Of a stretch of DNA of 64,000 bases, positions 8,511-16,296 are shown piece by piece (positions within the stretch are counted from its first letter, which is position 1; each line of letters opens with the position of its first letter). Under the pieces are notes generated by a model. It was given only the letters and a program-made list of their open reading frames with translations. It was not told the DNA's origin and did no database searches. Made by a program: the position numbers and the translations under genes. Origin of the DNA: Streptomyces sp. SDr-06 (GTDB lineage: Bacteria; Actinomycetota; Actinomycetes; Streptomycetales; Streptomycetaceae); assembly GCF_003324565.1 (NCBI RefSeq), contig NZ_QOLA01000001.1:620001-684000 (forward strand), given 5' to 3'.

Positions 8511-8924
8511 TCAGTGCCAGCCGGGTGGGAGTTCCTGCGGCGCGGGGTCCGGTTCGGGTGCGGGGAGCGGCTCGGGCGTGCAGTCGCAGGCGGGCAGCGT
8601 CTTCGCGTTGGGTGCGGTGCACGCTTTGGTGTGGATGCGGGCGGCGGCGTCCTGGCCGATGGCGTGGTGGATGCAGGCGCCGACGGCCCGTGTGACGTCC
8701 GTCTGCGTGGGCAGCGGTCCGAAGTCGGGCGGCTGCTGCTGCGGGTCGGCGAGGAGGGTGAGTTCGTCGCGGCGGGTCTGGATGGCGTGCAGGTAGTCGG
8801 CGAACTCCGGGTCGGTGAGGCGGCGTTGCCAGTGCACGAGAGCTTCGCCGCCGCACAGCCCGCAGGCGAGCGGCGGCGACACCGGGCCGGGAGCCGGGAT
8901 GGGCGCGGCCAGGGGCTCCGTCAT
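8511..8924 (-). CDS. Hypothetical Cys-containing protein before terminase, 137 aa
   Basis: Start at ATG 8924 with GAGGAGG. Contains 'CGLCGGEALVHWQRRL' near residue 22, a second Cys/His cluster 'VGACIHHAIGQDA' and 'ACTAPNAKTLPACDC', then a Pro-rich tail. The Cys/His spacing suggests a small zinc-binding fold. It precedes terS by 15 bp in the same operon. No family recognised. Confidence 0.6.
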   Translation of the reverse strand: MTEPLAAPIPAPGPVSPPLACGLCGGEALVHWQRRLTDPEFADYLHAIQTRRDELTLLADPQQQPPDFGPLPTQTDVTRAVGACIHHAIGQDAAARIHTKACTAPNAKTLPACDCTPEPLPAPEPDPAPQELPPGWH

Positions 8925-8934
8925 GTCGGCCTCC

Positions 8935-9261
8935 TCAGGTGATGGTGAGCAGGCCGACGTTGATGACCGGGATCTCGGGACTGTCCATGATTTTGATCCA
9001 TATGGTGTAGGTGCCCGGGGTGAGCGTGACCGTGCCGCCGGGCCCGACCAGGCACTGTGCCAAGTAAGCGTTGCCGGGCGGGCGGGGCTGGGTGCCGTCC
9101 CAGGACCCGGCTTTCCAGTCGGGCCCGGTGGGGGTTCCACTGCCGGTGAGGAACGCGAACTGCACGACGTCACCGGTCGGGTTGAGGGGGTTCCCGCCGA
9201 CGGTCGCGATGACCGACGCCTGGACGTACTGGAGGCTTGCCGCGGACTGTGTGATCGTCAC
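8935..9261 (-). CDS. Hypothetical beta-rich protein, 108 aa
   Basis: Starts at GTG 9261 overlapping the stop of the repeat protein (GTGA). It begins 'VTITQSAASLQYVQASVIA' and has a strand-turn pattern through 'GGTVTLTPGTYTIWIKI', resembling a single Ig-like sandwich. Coupling to the repeat protein suggests the two act together, for example as cap or chaperone of a fibre. No family recognised. Confidence 0.55.
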   Translation of the reverse strand: MTITQSAASLQYVQASVIATVGGNPLNPTGDVVQFAFLTGSGTPTGPDWKAGSWDGTQPRPPGNAYLAQCLVGPGGTVTLTPGTYTIWIKIMDSPEIPVINVGLLTIT

Positions 9262-10997
9262 TTGCCCCCCTTGGCGCGCCATCGGTGAATCATGCGCGTG
9301 ATCCGCCAGCGCGGGTCGGGGTCCGGGCCCGTCTGCCAGCGGCCCTGCCCCTGGCCCACCTGCCACCGGCCGGGCCCCGCAGATACGGCCCACCGCAGGA
9401 GCGGGCCGACGGCCCGGACCACGAGATCGCCGGAGCGCGCGAGGAGCATCGTGGTGGCCGAGTTGGTGGCGACGGTCGCGGCGAGCCGCTGGATGTAGCG
9501 GCGGGCGCTGACGATGCCTGTCGTCACCGTTACGGTGGCCTGGCGGGTGATGGCCGCCGCCCGGGCGGCCGTGCCGGTGGCCGTCACGGCTGCCTGCCGG
9601 ATCAGCATGGTCGAGCGCTGCACCGCCGGAGCCGCGTCCACCGCCGCGGTGCGCCGCAGGCCGACCACCCTGCCGATGCTGCCGGTAAGCCCGGCGACCG
9701 CCGCGAGGGCGATGGTGCGCGCACCTTGCAGCGCCACGCTGCCGGTGGTGGAGGTGGTGGCAGCCAGGGTCCGCAGGAAGTGGCGGGCGCTGGCCGCCGC
9801 AGCAGTCACGGCCACGGCGGCCGGGCGGGCGAGCGCGGTTGCGCGTTGCAGGGTCGCCCTGTTCGTCGCGGCGGCAGCCCGGCCGAGGCCGGTGGCGCGC
9901 AGCACCGACGGGCTGCTGGTCGCGGTGGCCGTGAGCGTCGTCGCCCACGCGCGGACGGCACTCACGCCGGTCGCGGCGATGGCGGTACGTCGGAGTGCCG
10001 CAGCCCGCAGCGCTGTTGCGCCTGCCGCCATGCTGGCCGTCAGGACTGTCGTCGAGGTACGGACGGCGTTCGCGCTCGTCGAGACCGTGGCCGTCAGCCT
10101 GGTGGTCAGGGCCCGCTGTACACCGGCCGCTGTGTTCGCCGTCGCCGCCAAGGTCTTGGCCGTCATCCGGCCGACTGTGGAGAGCGTCGTCGCCGTGGCG
10201 GTGCGGGCCAGTCCGGCAAGCCGCTGGGCGCCGGCGGCGGTCGAGGCGGTTGCGGCCAGGGCGCGGGACCATGTCATCCGTATCGCGGCCGTGGCGCCGG
10301 CACTGACTGTCGCCGTTCTGGCCAGGCCTGCGGCGCGCGCCGCAGAGGCCGTGCCGGTGACCGCCGCCGCTTTGGCCAGCGCCGCAGCGCGCGCCAGGGA
10401 CACGCTGGTGGTGGCCGTGGCCGTAAGCGCCTTGGTCACTGCCCGGACCAGGCTGGTCGCCGTGGCGAGGGTTGTCAACCGTGGCAGAGTCGTGGCTCGC
10501 CGTGAGCCGCCCGTTGTTCCGGCGGTGCCCTGGCGGCTGAGCGTCCCGGTGCGAGTCACGCCCGCCGCCGTCGCGGCCGTGACCGTGCGGGCGAGTGCTG
10601 CGGTGCGGGTGACGCTGAGGGTGGTCGTGGTCGTGGCGGCGCGGGGCAATGCCGTGGCGCGCTGGGGTGTCGCGGTGCTGGCGATGCTCGAAGTCCGGGG
10701 CAGGCCCGTCTGTCGCAGCGTCCCGGCGAGCGTACCGGTCGTTCCCGCCCGCTGAAGTCCAGTGAGCCGCTGAACTGTCGAGGTCGTGGCTGCCGCCGCC
10801 GATCGGGGCAGCCCCGCCAGCCGCAGGACCGTGGCGCTGGTGAGTGCCGTTGCCGTTCTGGGCAGTGCCGTCAGCCGCACGAGGTTGCCGCCGGTCGACA
10901 CGGTCGCCGTGGCGCTAATGTTGTAGTTGTGGGGGCCTGTGGTGAGGTCGGTTCCGAGGCGGATCCGGTCTGGGATCGACCGCCCGAGACGTGCCAC
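9258..10997 (-). CDS. 18-residue-repeat protein of unknown function, 579 aa
   Basis: GTG start at 10997. After an N-terminal 40 residues the protein is built almost wholly of about 27 imperfect repeats of 18 residues with the pattern L-x-R-(T/A)-A-T-x(8-9)-R-x-x-x, for example 'LPRTATALTSATVLRLAG' then 'LPRSAAAATTSTVQRLTG'. Only Leu, Arg, Ala, Thr, Val, Gly and Ser are common, and there is no Cys. The regular period and basic spine suggest a solenoid or a long fibrous rod, possibly binding DNA or polyanions. The last 50 residues are aromatic and basic ('GRWQVGQGQGRWQTG'). It lies among tail-fibre-like genes just upstream of terminase. No family recognised; it may be a virion rod, a fibre shaft or a packaged DNA-binding protein. 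Confidence 0.75.
   Translation of the reverse strand: MARLGRSIPDRIRLGTDLTTGPHNYNISATATVSTGGNLVRLTALPRTATALTSATVLRLAGLPRSAAAATTSTVQRLTGLQRAGTTGTLAGTLRQTGLPRTSSIASTATPQRATALPRAATTTTTLSVTRTAALARTVTAATAAGVTRTGTLSRQGTAGTTGGSRRATTLPRLTTLATATSLVRAVTKALTATATTSVSLARAAALAKAAAVTGTASAARAAGLARTATVSAGATAAIRMTWSRALAATASTAAGAQRLAGLARTATATTLSTVGRMTAKTLAATANTAAGVQRALTTRLTATVSTSANAVRTSTTVLTASMAAGATALRAAALRRTAIAATGVSAVRAWATTLTATATSSPSVLRATGLGRAAAATNRATLQRATALARPAAVAVTAAAASARHFLRTLAATTSTTGSVALQGARTIALAAVAGLTGSIGRVVGLRRTAAVDAAPAVQRSTMLIRQAAVTATGTAARAAAITRQATVTVTTGIVSARRYIQRLAATVATNSATTMLLARSGDLVVRAVGPLLRWAVSAGPGRWQVGQGQGRWQTGPDPDPRWRITRMIHRWRAKGGK
9380..10877 (-). repeat. Degenerate 54-bp tandem repeat array
   Basis: The repeat protein is encoded by about 27 consecutive 54-bp units. 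DNA identity between units is low but the period is kept over almost the whole stretch, with occasional 20-residue units. This indicates an old internal expansion held by selection on the protein rather than recent slippage. Confidence 0.7.
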
Positions 10998-11009
10998 GGC
11001 AGCCCCCGC

Positions 11010-11522
11010 TTAGATGAGTTCGATCCAGCGGGCGTAGATGATCGCGTTGACGGTGGCCGCGGTGTTGATGCGGAACTGCAGGTACTGGGCCGATGATCCG
11101 CCGAAGCGCGGGTAGTCCTCCAGCGGCCAGATCTTCGCGTAGGCCGAGAAGACCTGCTGCCGGTCGACGGGCCGCAACGTCGTGTTGGAGGTGATCGCGC
11201 CGTTGCCGAAGCCGGTCGCACCCGTGCCCATCGTCAGGCGGCTGTTCGACAGGGTGTAGTTGTCGATCGCCGGAAACACCGTCGTCGTGGTGTGCGCGGT
11301 GGTCACCGTCGACGCGGTGGCCGTCGAGGCGACCTCAAGGACTGCGGCAGTGGTCTGCACCGCAGCCAGCGACACGCCCCACTCGACGAGAGCGATCTGT
11401 CCGTTCGCGGGGATGCCCAGCTGCAAGGCGACCTTGGCGCCTGCGGCGTAGGAGGTGCCGCCGTCGACGTTCGTCGTCGTCGACAGGGCCGAGTTGTAGG
11501 CCTGGAACTGGGAGCCGGCCAC
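11010..11522 (-). CDS. Hypothetical tail or fibre protein, 170 aa
   Basis: Starts 'MAGSQFQAYNSALSTTTNV' at GTG 11522. Gly/Ala/Thr-rich strands are followed by 'WPLEDYPRFGGSSAQYLQFRI' and a C-terminal 'AIIYARWIELI'. The profile is all-beta. It sits in a run with two other fibre-like proteins and the repeat protein, so a role in host contact or the tail tip is inferred. No family recognised. Confidence 0.6.
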   Translation of the reverse strand: MAGSQFQAYNSALSTTTNVDGGTSYAAGAKVALQLGIPANGQIALVEWGVSLAAVQTTAAVLEVASTATASTVTTAHTTTTVFPAIDNYTLSNSRLTMGTGATGFGNGAITSNTTLRPVDRQQVFSAYAKIWPLEDYPRFGGSSAQYLQFRINTAATVNAIIYARWIELI

Positions 11523-11531
11523 CGGAGCCTC

Positions 11532-12050
11532 CTACCAGACGTGGGAGCGGACGATGGCCGGGGCCCGGTTGAGGAGGGCCTGTTCCGGGGGGTAGCCGAA
11601 GAACATTTCGTCGCAGTAGTACAGCTGGCTGCCTGCGGTGGCGGTGATGACGATGATCGGGATGCACTGCTGGGTCGTGGCGACCGGGGTCATGGGGGCG
11701 CCGATCTGGGTCCAGACGCTGGCGGGGGCGGTGGTGTCCGCGCCGACGCCGGTGGAGATGTACGTCGTGGCGGTGTACCAGTCGACCTCGATGTGCGCGG
11801 TGACCTGCACAGGTGGGTAGAGCCAGTAGGACGCCGTGTACTGGGCGCTCACGCTGAGTCCGGTGATGCGGTTGGCGGTGTTGGCGGAGATGGTGCCCGA
11901 TGCGGTGGAGGTGAGGCGGAGGCTGTGGGTGCCGTCGCGGGCCTGGGTGGTGGACTGGGCGATGGTCGTGTTGCCTCCGGCAGCCCAGCCGGTGATGTCG
12001 GTCTCGACGCTCTCGTCGTTGTACGTCAGCAGGTTGCCGGTCAGCGCCAC
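11532..12050 (-). CDS. Carbohydrate-binding-module-like virion protein, 172 aa
   Basis: GTG start at 12050 sharing one base with the upstream TAG. Residues 1-140 follow the pattern of CBM4/9-like galactose-binding sandwiches: 'NLLTYNDESVETDITGW', then 'ARDGTHSLRLTSTASG', 'YTASYWLYPP' and 'IEVDWYTATTYIST'. Such modules in phage tails bind cell-surface sugars. A single copy with no catalytic domain suggests an adhesion role. Confidence 0.6.
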   Translation of the reverse strand: MALTGNLLTYNDESVETDITGWAAGGNTTIAQSTTQARDGTHSLRLTSTASGTISANTANRITGLSVSAQYTASYWLYPPVQVTAHIEVDWYTATTYISTGVGADTTAPASVWTQIGAPMTPVATTQQCIPIIVITATAGSQLYYCDEMFFGYPPEQALLNRAPAIVRSHVW

Positions 12051-12682
12051 TACGTGATCTTCACGGTCAAGGTATAGGTCACAGCGTCATTGATCGCCAA
12101 GGTCTGCGACCCGTGATCCGCATGAAAGAACAGCGTCCCGTTCGTGCCAGCCGTCGACCCCGGAATGTTCCCCAGCGTCACCGTGTCGCCGTTCGACTGC
12201 GTCACCGCCGTCGACCCGTTCGCCGCCCGCGCCAGGGTCAGTGCCGTCGACCCGGACCCGGCGGTCACCTGCATGACCTCGCCCCGGCACTGGATGTAGG
12301 TGCCGTTGGCGGGGGTGTAGGACGCCGACGCCGTACCCGACGTGCCGCCGGTACCGGTCGGAGCGGTCGCCCACGTGAAGCTGAAGGGCTTCGACGAGGC
12401 GTCGGACAGGGCGACTTCGGCGATCGTCTGCCCCGAGGCGGACGTGAACGTGCCCGTCACCTGGTACGTGTCGTTCGCCGTGGTCGTGGTCTGCTGCGAA
12501 CTGGTGCCCGCAACCCTGGCCTCGGCGGCTTCCTTGTACAGGGCGACGTCCGTGACCGCGGCAGTCAGCGAGTTGGGGTTGTTGCCCCACGCGAGGTTGA
12601 GGGGCTCGGCCTGCGTCGGTGACGAGCCGCGCATCCGGCCCGTCATGATGTCGCGGCCCTTGGATGTGACCACAGCGGCCAT
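12050..12682 (-). CDS. Tail-fibre-like protein, 210 aa
   Basis: ATG at 12682. The N-terminus 'MAAVVTSKGRDIMTGRMRG' and 'LNLAWGNNPNSLTAAVTDVAL' resemble the attachment part of actinophage tail or baseplate proteins. The rest is Thr/Gly/Ser-rich beta structure, including 'GTASASYTPANGTYIQCRGE' and 'NGTLFFHADHGSQ'. It is first in the group of adhesin-like genes. Assignment is by composition and context. Confidence 0.6.
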   Translation of the reverse strand: MAAVVTSKGRDIMTGRMRGSSPTQAEPLNLAWGNNPNSLTAAVTDVALYKEAAEARVAGTSSQQTTTTANDTYQVTGTFTSASGQTIAEVALSDASSKPFSFTWATAPTGTGGTSGTASASYTPANGTYIQCRGEVMQVTAGSGSTALTLARAANGSTAVTQSNGDTVTLGNIPGSTAGTNGTLFFHADHGSQTLAINDAVTYTLTVKIT

Positions 12683-12687
12683 TGAGG

Positions 12688-12888
12688 TCAGCCCCTTCCT
12701 GTCGTGCGATTGGACTTGGCGATACGCCGGTTAGCGAGCGGCCTGCCGATCAGACGCCACCAGGCCCGTTTGATCGGGTTGTTGAACGTGGCCTCGACGA
12801 GCCCGTGGTCGTGGACGGTCCCGTCGGCGCGGGTTACGACCATGTACAGCCGGGACTCGGGCGCCTGCTCGGCGCGCTGCTCGCCCAC
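12688..12888 (-). CDS. Small basic hypothetical protein, 66 aa
   Basis: GTG 12888 starts 5 bp after the stop of the upstream coiled-coil gene. It contains 'RLYMVVTRADGTVHDHGLVE' and ends in the basic 'RPLANRRIAKSNRTTGRG'. It is five bases from the next gene in the operon. No family recognised. Confidence 0.5.
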   Translation of the reverse strand: MGEQRAEQAPESRLYMVVTRADGTVHDHGLVEATFNNPIKRAWWRLIGRPLANRRIAKSNRTTGRG

Positions 12889-12893
12889 GACGG

Positions 12894-13145
12894 TCAGGCC
12901 TGCGGTGCCGGCGGTTCGACCGGCGCGTTGCCAAGGAGCTTGGCGATTTCGGCGGCGAGCTTGGCTTCGTCGGTCTTCATGTCGGCGATCAGCTTCTGGA
13001 GGTCGGCGAGGAGCTCGGTGCGGGCTTGGTCGAGGAGCGGCGCGAGGTGTTCCTCAACGGCGGTGACGACCTGCTCGATGTCGGCCTTACCGATCGAAGC
13101 GAAGCGGCTGAGCAGGTTGTGGAGGTGGTCGACGAGTGCGGACAT
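12894..13145 (-). CDS. Small helical coiled-coil protein, 83 aa
   Basis: ATG 13145. Nearly all helix, with heptad-like hydrophobics across 'DIEQVVTAVEEHLAPLLDQA' and 'LLADLQKLIADMKTDEAKLA', and a Pro-rich tail. Such small coiled-coil proteins precede tail-fibre genes in several actinophages, but no function can be assigned from the sequence. Confidence 0.6.
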   Translation of the reverse strand: MSALVDHLHNLLSRFASIGKADIEQVVTAVEEHLAPLLDQARTELLADLQKLIADMKTDEAKLAAEIAKLLGNAPVEPPAPQA

Positions 13146-13175
13146 GGGGGGGGTCTCCTGCGAGTGAGGGCGAGT

Positions 13176-13370
13176 TCAGGGAACGTCGACGGTCGCGGCG
13201 GTGATGAACACGTGCCGCGCGCCGGTGACGGCTTTCAGCACGGCGATCGGGTCGTAGTCGAGCAGCTCGTTCGCGGCGATCAGATCCTGGGCCTGATCGA
13301 GGATCAGCACGAACGGGGCGATCTCGTCGATCGAGTCCGGGAGTTGGAGCACCTGGATCCGCGCCACCAC
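13176..13370 (-). CDS. Small hypothetical protein, 64 aa
   Basis: Start taken at GTG 13370 behind a GGGGGAG site. Sequence has good globular patterning: 'VARIQVLQLPDSIDEIAPFV' then 'LKAVTGARHVFITAATVDVP'. The 179 bp upstream to the MerR-like gene hold no convincing gene, though one frame stays open with plausible residues, so an older longer gene broken by a frameshift is possible. Confidence 0.5.
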   Translation of the reverse strand: MVARIQVLQLPDSIDEIAPFVLILDQAQDLIAANELLDYDPIAVLKAVTGARHVFITAATVDVP

Positions 13371-13549
13371 TCCCCCGTCCAGAGGTTCCGCCGCCCGGCG
13401 TGCTGGCGCACCATGACCCGGCCAGCCTTCGGGCCCTGCCCCGGCCCGGCCGGGCGACGGAAGTTGGGGTCCCGCTGCCCAGCGGGGGTCCGGGCGGGGC
13501 AGCGGGACGTCGGGGCCGGCTGGGGGACGGACAGCCCCGAGATGGAGGG

Positions 13550-13780
13550 TCAGGCAGCCTGTGCGGTGTACGTGCGGCGGGCTCGTTCGCGGGTGGCCTT
13601 CTCGGCGCGGATCACGTCGATCGCCAGGAAGAGCGGGCGTCCCTTGCGGTCTCGGCCAGCTATCGAGAGTCGACCGCGGTAGCGCCAGTTGTGGACGACA
13701 TTCGGGGCGACCCCGGCAGCTTCGGCCGCTTCGGTGACGTTCCACAGTGCGGTCTGCAGGTCGGCGGTCAGGTCGACCAT
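13550..13780 (-). CDS. MerR-like HTH protein, 76 aa
   Basis: ATG 13780. Residues 14-48 form a winged HTH of the MerR/excisionase type: 'VTEAAEAAGVAPNVVHNWRY' followed by 'RGRLSIAGRDRKGRPLF' as the wing. There is no effector domain. It lies just downstream of a strong terminator, so it heads the late cluster and may regulate it or bind near packaging sequences. Confidence 0.7.
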   Translation of the reverse strand: MVDLTADLQTALWNVTEAAEAAGVAPNVVHNWRYRGRLSIAGRDRKGRPLFLAIDVIRAEKATRERARRTYTAQAA

Positions 13781-13805
13781 GAGGCGTCCTCCCCGGATAC
13801 GACGA

Positions 13806-13838
13806 AAGGCCCCGACGAGTGGGACTCGTGAGGGCCTT
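13806..13838 (-). terminator. Terminator before late structural operon
   Basis: AAGGCCC-cg-ACGAGT (13806-13820), a 3-nt loop, then ACTCGT-ga-GGGCCTT (13824-13838) form a 13-bp stem with one internal bulge. On the minus strand it is followed by TTTCG. It separates the Zn-protein gene upstream from the MerR-like gene. Confidence 0.6.
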
Positions 13839-13894
13839 GGGCACGTATGGGCATGCGGTTCCGTCGAAAAGTCTCACGCGTGAAAGCGAAAAAA

Positions 13895-14641
13895 TCAAGC
13901 CGCCTGAGCGACAACTGCCGCCAGAGCCTTGACATACACGTCGTACTCCGCCGACGTGAGGATCCGCTGACAGTCCGGGTCCCGGCACTCGATGTACGGC
14001 CGATCATCGACCAGCCGCAGATCACGGGACTCGGCCAGATACGGCCCCTTGCAGCGCGGGCAGGGCGCGAGCTTGCGGACGTCGAACTGCGGATGCGCCT
14101 TGATGAACCTGGTTGCCGCCGCATGCCAGCCCCTGATCTGGCCGCCAGGGTTGGCGTTGCCCCGGTCGTGGAGCTCGGTGGCGGCGGGGTGGTTTTGCAT
14201 CATCCAGTCGAGGTGGGCGTCGAGGATGTGCGCACAGTCGCTGATCCGCCGGCCCTCGGTGATGCCGTCGCGGCTGGGTTGATGGTCGTCGCGCCAAATG
14301 CCGCGCAACGTCAGTACGTCCGTGGCAAGTTCTTCCATCTCGTCGAGGATCGTCTCGGTGAGGAGGCGGGCGGCTTGTCCGGGCCAGGCGGGGGCGTCGC
14401 TGGACCTGGTGTGGATGGTGGCCGTGCTCGGGGAACGGGTGGCGTGCAGCGCTTCCAGGTGGGCGGCCGCGAGGAGTTCCGGTATCTCGACCAGGCGCTG
14501 TCGCGCGTGGGCGACGCAGCCGTCGCATTGCACGGGCTGGCCCCAGGCGGGGGTCAGGTGGTGTTCGGTGCCGGTTTCGGCGAGGACTTCTTCGGCGCGG
14601 CGCCAGGCGTTGTTGCACGGACCAGGGCAGGGAGTGGGCAC
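13895..14641 (-). CDS. Zinc-motif protein of unknown function, 248 aa
   Basis: Start chosen at GTG 14641 because GGGAGG lies 6 bp upstream; an ATG at 14686 is also in frame. There are three Cys clusters: 'CPGPCNNAWRRAEE' at the N-terminus, 'VQCDGCVAHARQRLVEI' near 45, and a C-terminal zinc ribbon 'LAPCPRCKGPYLAE' pairing with 'YIECRDPDCQRILTSAEY'. The middle is helical. The layout suggests a nucleic-acid-binding adaptor. It is first in a group of small genes with Cys motifs. Confidence 0.65.
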   Translation of the reverse strand: MPTPCPGPCNNAWRRAEEVLAETGTEHHLTPAWGQPVQCDGCVAHARQRLVEIPELLAAAHLEALHATRSPSTATIHTRSSDAPAWPGQAARLLTETILDEMEELATDVLTLRGIWRDDHQPSRDGITEGRRISDCAHILDAHLDWMMQNHPAATELHDRGNANPGGQIRGWHAAATRFIKAHPQFDVRKLAPCPRCKGPYLAESRDLRLVDDRPYIECRDPDCQRILTSAEYDVYVKALAAVVAQAA

Positions 14642-14708
14642 AGCGGGCCTCCCGGGGCGGGTGCGGGTGCTGAGGCCAGTATGCAACTCTGCGTTACGGA
14701 ACCGGGAT

Positions 14709-14957
14709 TCAGACGCGATCCCGCTCCCGCTCGCAGACCTCGCCCTCCAGATGCATCTTCAGGCAGGGCTGGCACCATCGATTGACGGGGCCGTCCCAGT
14801 CCTCGCCGTAGAAGATGGCACCGCTCGGGTCGGGGGCGTAGCAGCAGCCGCCGCAGTAGTGCTTCCCCATGTGGCCGCGCTGCTTGGAGCAGCCGTGTGA
14901 TCCCCAGTAGACGCGGCAGGAGCCTTTCCTGGCGAGCTTCTGAGCCTTCTTCCTCAC
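14709..14957 (-). CDS. Small Cys-rich protein, 82 aa
   Basis: ATG 14957 with a GGAGAACCC site. Contains eight Cys, including 'GSCRVYWGSHGCSKQRGH', 'KHYCGGCCYAPD' and 'WCQPCLKMHLEGEVCERE', consistent with two zinc knuckles and a basic N-terminus. No family recognised. Confidence 0.6.
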   Translation of the reverse strand: MRKKAQKLARKGSCRVYWGSHGCSKQRGHMGKHYCGGCCYAPDPSGAIFYGEDWDGPVNRWCQPCLKMHLEGEVCERERDRV

Positions 14958-14968
14958 GGGTTCTCCTT

Positions 14969-15136
14969 TCAGTTGTGCCCGTCGATGGTTTGCCGCAAGA
15001 GTGCCTCGGTCTTCGCCTGCTCGTCAGCCCTGCATTGCACGGTGAGGGCGCGTTCCCGCCGCCAGTTCCGGGCAATGGAGACGGCACCGTAGGCGACGGC
15101 CACGACCGCGAAAACGGCCCACATCCGGGCGTTCAC
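14969..15136 (-). CDS. Small single-pass membrane protein, 55 aa
   Basis: GTG 15136 chosen just after the previous stop. A hydrophobic segment 'MWAVFAVVAVAYGAVSIA' (about 5-22) is followed by a basic, helical cytoplasmic tail 'RNWRRERALTVQC'. It resembles phage spanin- or holin-size proteins, but no lysis enzyme lies beside it, so the role is open. Confidence 0.5.
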   Translation of the reverse strand: MNARMWAVFAVVAVAYGAVSIARNWRRERALTVQCRADEQAKTEALLRQTIDGHN

Positions 15137-15150
15137 GATGCCTCTGCGGT

Positions 15151-15870
15151 TCAGCGCGTGCAGTGGCAGCCGGGTTTGACGTGGATCCAGCCCCACGACG
15201 CCTGGTAGCAGCTGTCGGACACGGCGGGCCGGTCCGCACGGCCGGGATAGCAGGAGGGCCGTGTGATCGAGTCGGCGGCGGACTCCAGGAGATTGGCCAC
15301 TGGGTGCCCGGCCGGCATCGTGTCGACGGTCCGTCGGAGACTTTCTTTCAGGGCTTCAGCGACTGCCGCATAGTTGCGGAGGTCGGCGTCGTGGATGTCC
15401 CCGGTCACGTCCTCGGTCCATCCCCAGGCTTCGGCGAGCAGGCGCACCGTGTCGCAGGGGTAGGGCAGCGGTTGATGGAAGGCGCAGCCCAGTTCGTTCG
15501 TCTCCTCGCCCTCCTTGGCGCAGGTCGTGCAGTCGTGACAGCCGTCGTCTGCATGGAGTTCGAGGAGCTTTCGGTCGGCGGCGATCCGGCGCAGTACGGC
15601 GTTGGGGTCGGCGTGCGTTGCGATCAGGCGCATGTTGGCCAGCGTCCGGCCGGACTTCCCGCGATACTCCTGGCCGCGCACGTAGGCGACGACCTCGCCG
15701 AACAGATCGCCATGCTCGCCGTCGTGCTCGGTGTACACCTCGTCGTCCCCCGGATCCGCGGCCTTCGGCGCCCACGGTCCGGGCGTCGCCGCTTCCGCGT
15801 CACGCTGTGCCGCGTCCATGGCGTCCCGCAGCCACGCCAGCATGCGATCCGTGGCCGTCACCGGTGCCAC
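15151..15870 (-). CDS. DUF6221-like protein, 239 aa
   Basis: ATG 15870. N-terminal 'RMLAWLRDAMDAAQRDAEAA' with 'TPGPW', then 'ANMRLIATHADPNAVLRRIA' and 'CDTVRLLAEAWGW' follow the DUF6221 pattern (helix, TPGPW, HDPA-type motif, C-terminal CxTLRLLA). The Cys cluster 'DGCHDCTTCAKEGEE' is an addition, and the C-terminus extends some 60 residues past the usual family end. DUF6221 genes are common on Streptomyces mobile elements; function unknown. A second member lies at 17017-17451 on the other strand. Confidence 0.65.
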   Translation of the reverse strand: MAPVTATDRMLAWLRDAMDAAQRDAEAATPGPWAPKAADPGDDEVYTEHDGEHGDLFGEVVAYVRGQEYRGKSGRTLANMRLIATHADPNAVLRRIAADRKLLELHADDGCHDCTTCAKEGEETNELGCAFHQPLPYPCDTVRLLAEAWGWTEDVTGDIHDADLRNYAAVAEALKESLRRTVDTMPAGHPVANLLESAADSITRPSCYPGRADRPAVSDSCYQASWGWIHVKPGCHCTR

Positions 15871-16088
15871 CCCAGGTGCTGGAAGAGGAGGGCGAGGCGC
15901 CTACCCCGCCTGGCGACCCCGAAGCGGGTGAAGAGCAGGCAGTTCACGGATCGCTCCCACCGATTGCCCGGATTGCAGGCGGCGCAGTGGTAAATGCCGT
16001 CCCGGTCGCGACGCAGGCGCGGCGGGTGCGCCTTGTGGGCTTCGACCCCGTCCAGGTACGCCGCTTCCAGCAGTTCCCGTTCGCTCAC
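15858..16088 (-). CDS. Small zinc-knuckle protein, 76 aa
   Basis: GTG 16088 with GGCGGAGGAGC. Overlaps the downstream DUF6221-like gene by 13 bp. Contains 'YLDGVEAHKAHPPRLRRD' and 'IYHCAACNPGNRWERSVN', one CxxC knuckle followed by basic helices. No family recognised. Confidence 0.5.
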   Translation of the reverse strand: MSERELLEAAYLDGVEAHKAHPPRLRRDRDGIYHCAACNPGNRWERSVNCLLFTRFGVARRGRRLALLFQHLGWHR

Positions 16089-16170
16089 TGCTCCTCCGCC
16101 GACTCGATCCGCATCCCGGCGGCACACAGGTCCGCAGGGAGCATGCTCCCGCCAGTATGCGTGCCCCGGT

Positions 16171-16296
16171 TCAGCGCTCGGCGGCGATCTCCTCGTCGTC
16201 CTCGGGGTCGTCTTCGTCGTCGTGGTCGTAGGCGGCGAGCCAGTAACACTCGTCAGCCTGCGCGGCCTCGGCGACCGTCTCCTCCCAGGGCGTGGT
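16171..16296 (-). pseudogene. In-frame coding tail beyond an amber stop
   Basis: Directly after the TAG of the adjacent gene the same frame stays open for 41 codons to a TGA at 16171-16173. Codon use is strongly coding (G or C at nearly every third position). The peptide reads 'TTPWEETVAEAAQADE', then 'CYWLAAYDHDDED' and an acidic end. No start codon exists in it, so it is most simply the C-terminal tail of the upstream gene cut off by an amber mutation (for example TAC to TAG), or a read-through extension. Confidence 0.5.

Noticed and set aside
5043..8942. Very long open frames on the plus strand opposite portal and terminase
   Set aside because: They are antisense to clearly identified genes and arise from G/C-ending codons; their products are Gly/Arg/Val-rich with no motifs.
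9285..10755. Long plus-strand frames opposite the repeat protein
   Set aside because: The minus-strand frame has the GTG start, coupling to both neighbours and the regular 18-residue pattern; the plus-strand frames merely mirror the repetitive DNA.
9380..10877. Could the 54-bp repeats be a CRISPR array?
   Set aside because: There are no near-identical repeats separated by unique spacers; the units are degenerate, contiguous and coding.
13371..13549. Open frame with plausible residues between the MerR-like gene and the 64-aa gene
   Set aside because: No good start codon before its last third and it overlaps the 64-aa gene; possibly a frameshift relic but not supportable.
16089..16170. 19-codon frame ending at the start of the zinc-knuckle gene
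   Set aside because: Too short, with competing frames; only the stop-start overlap supports it.
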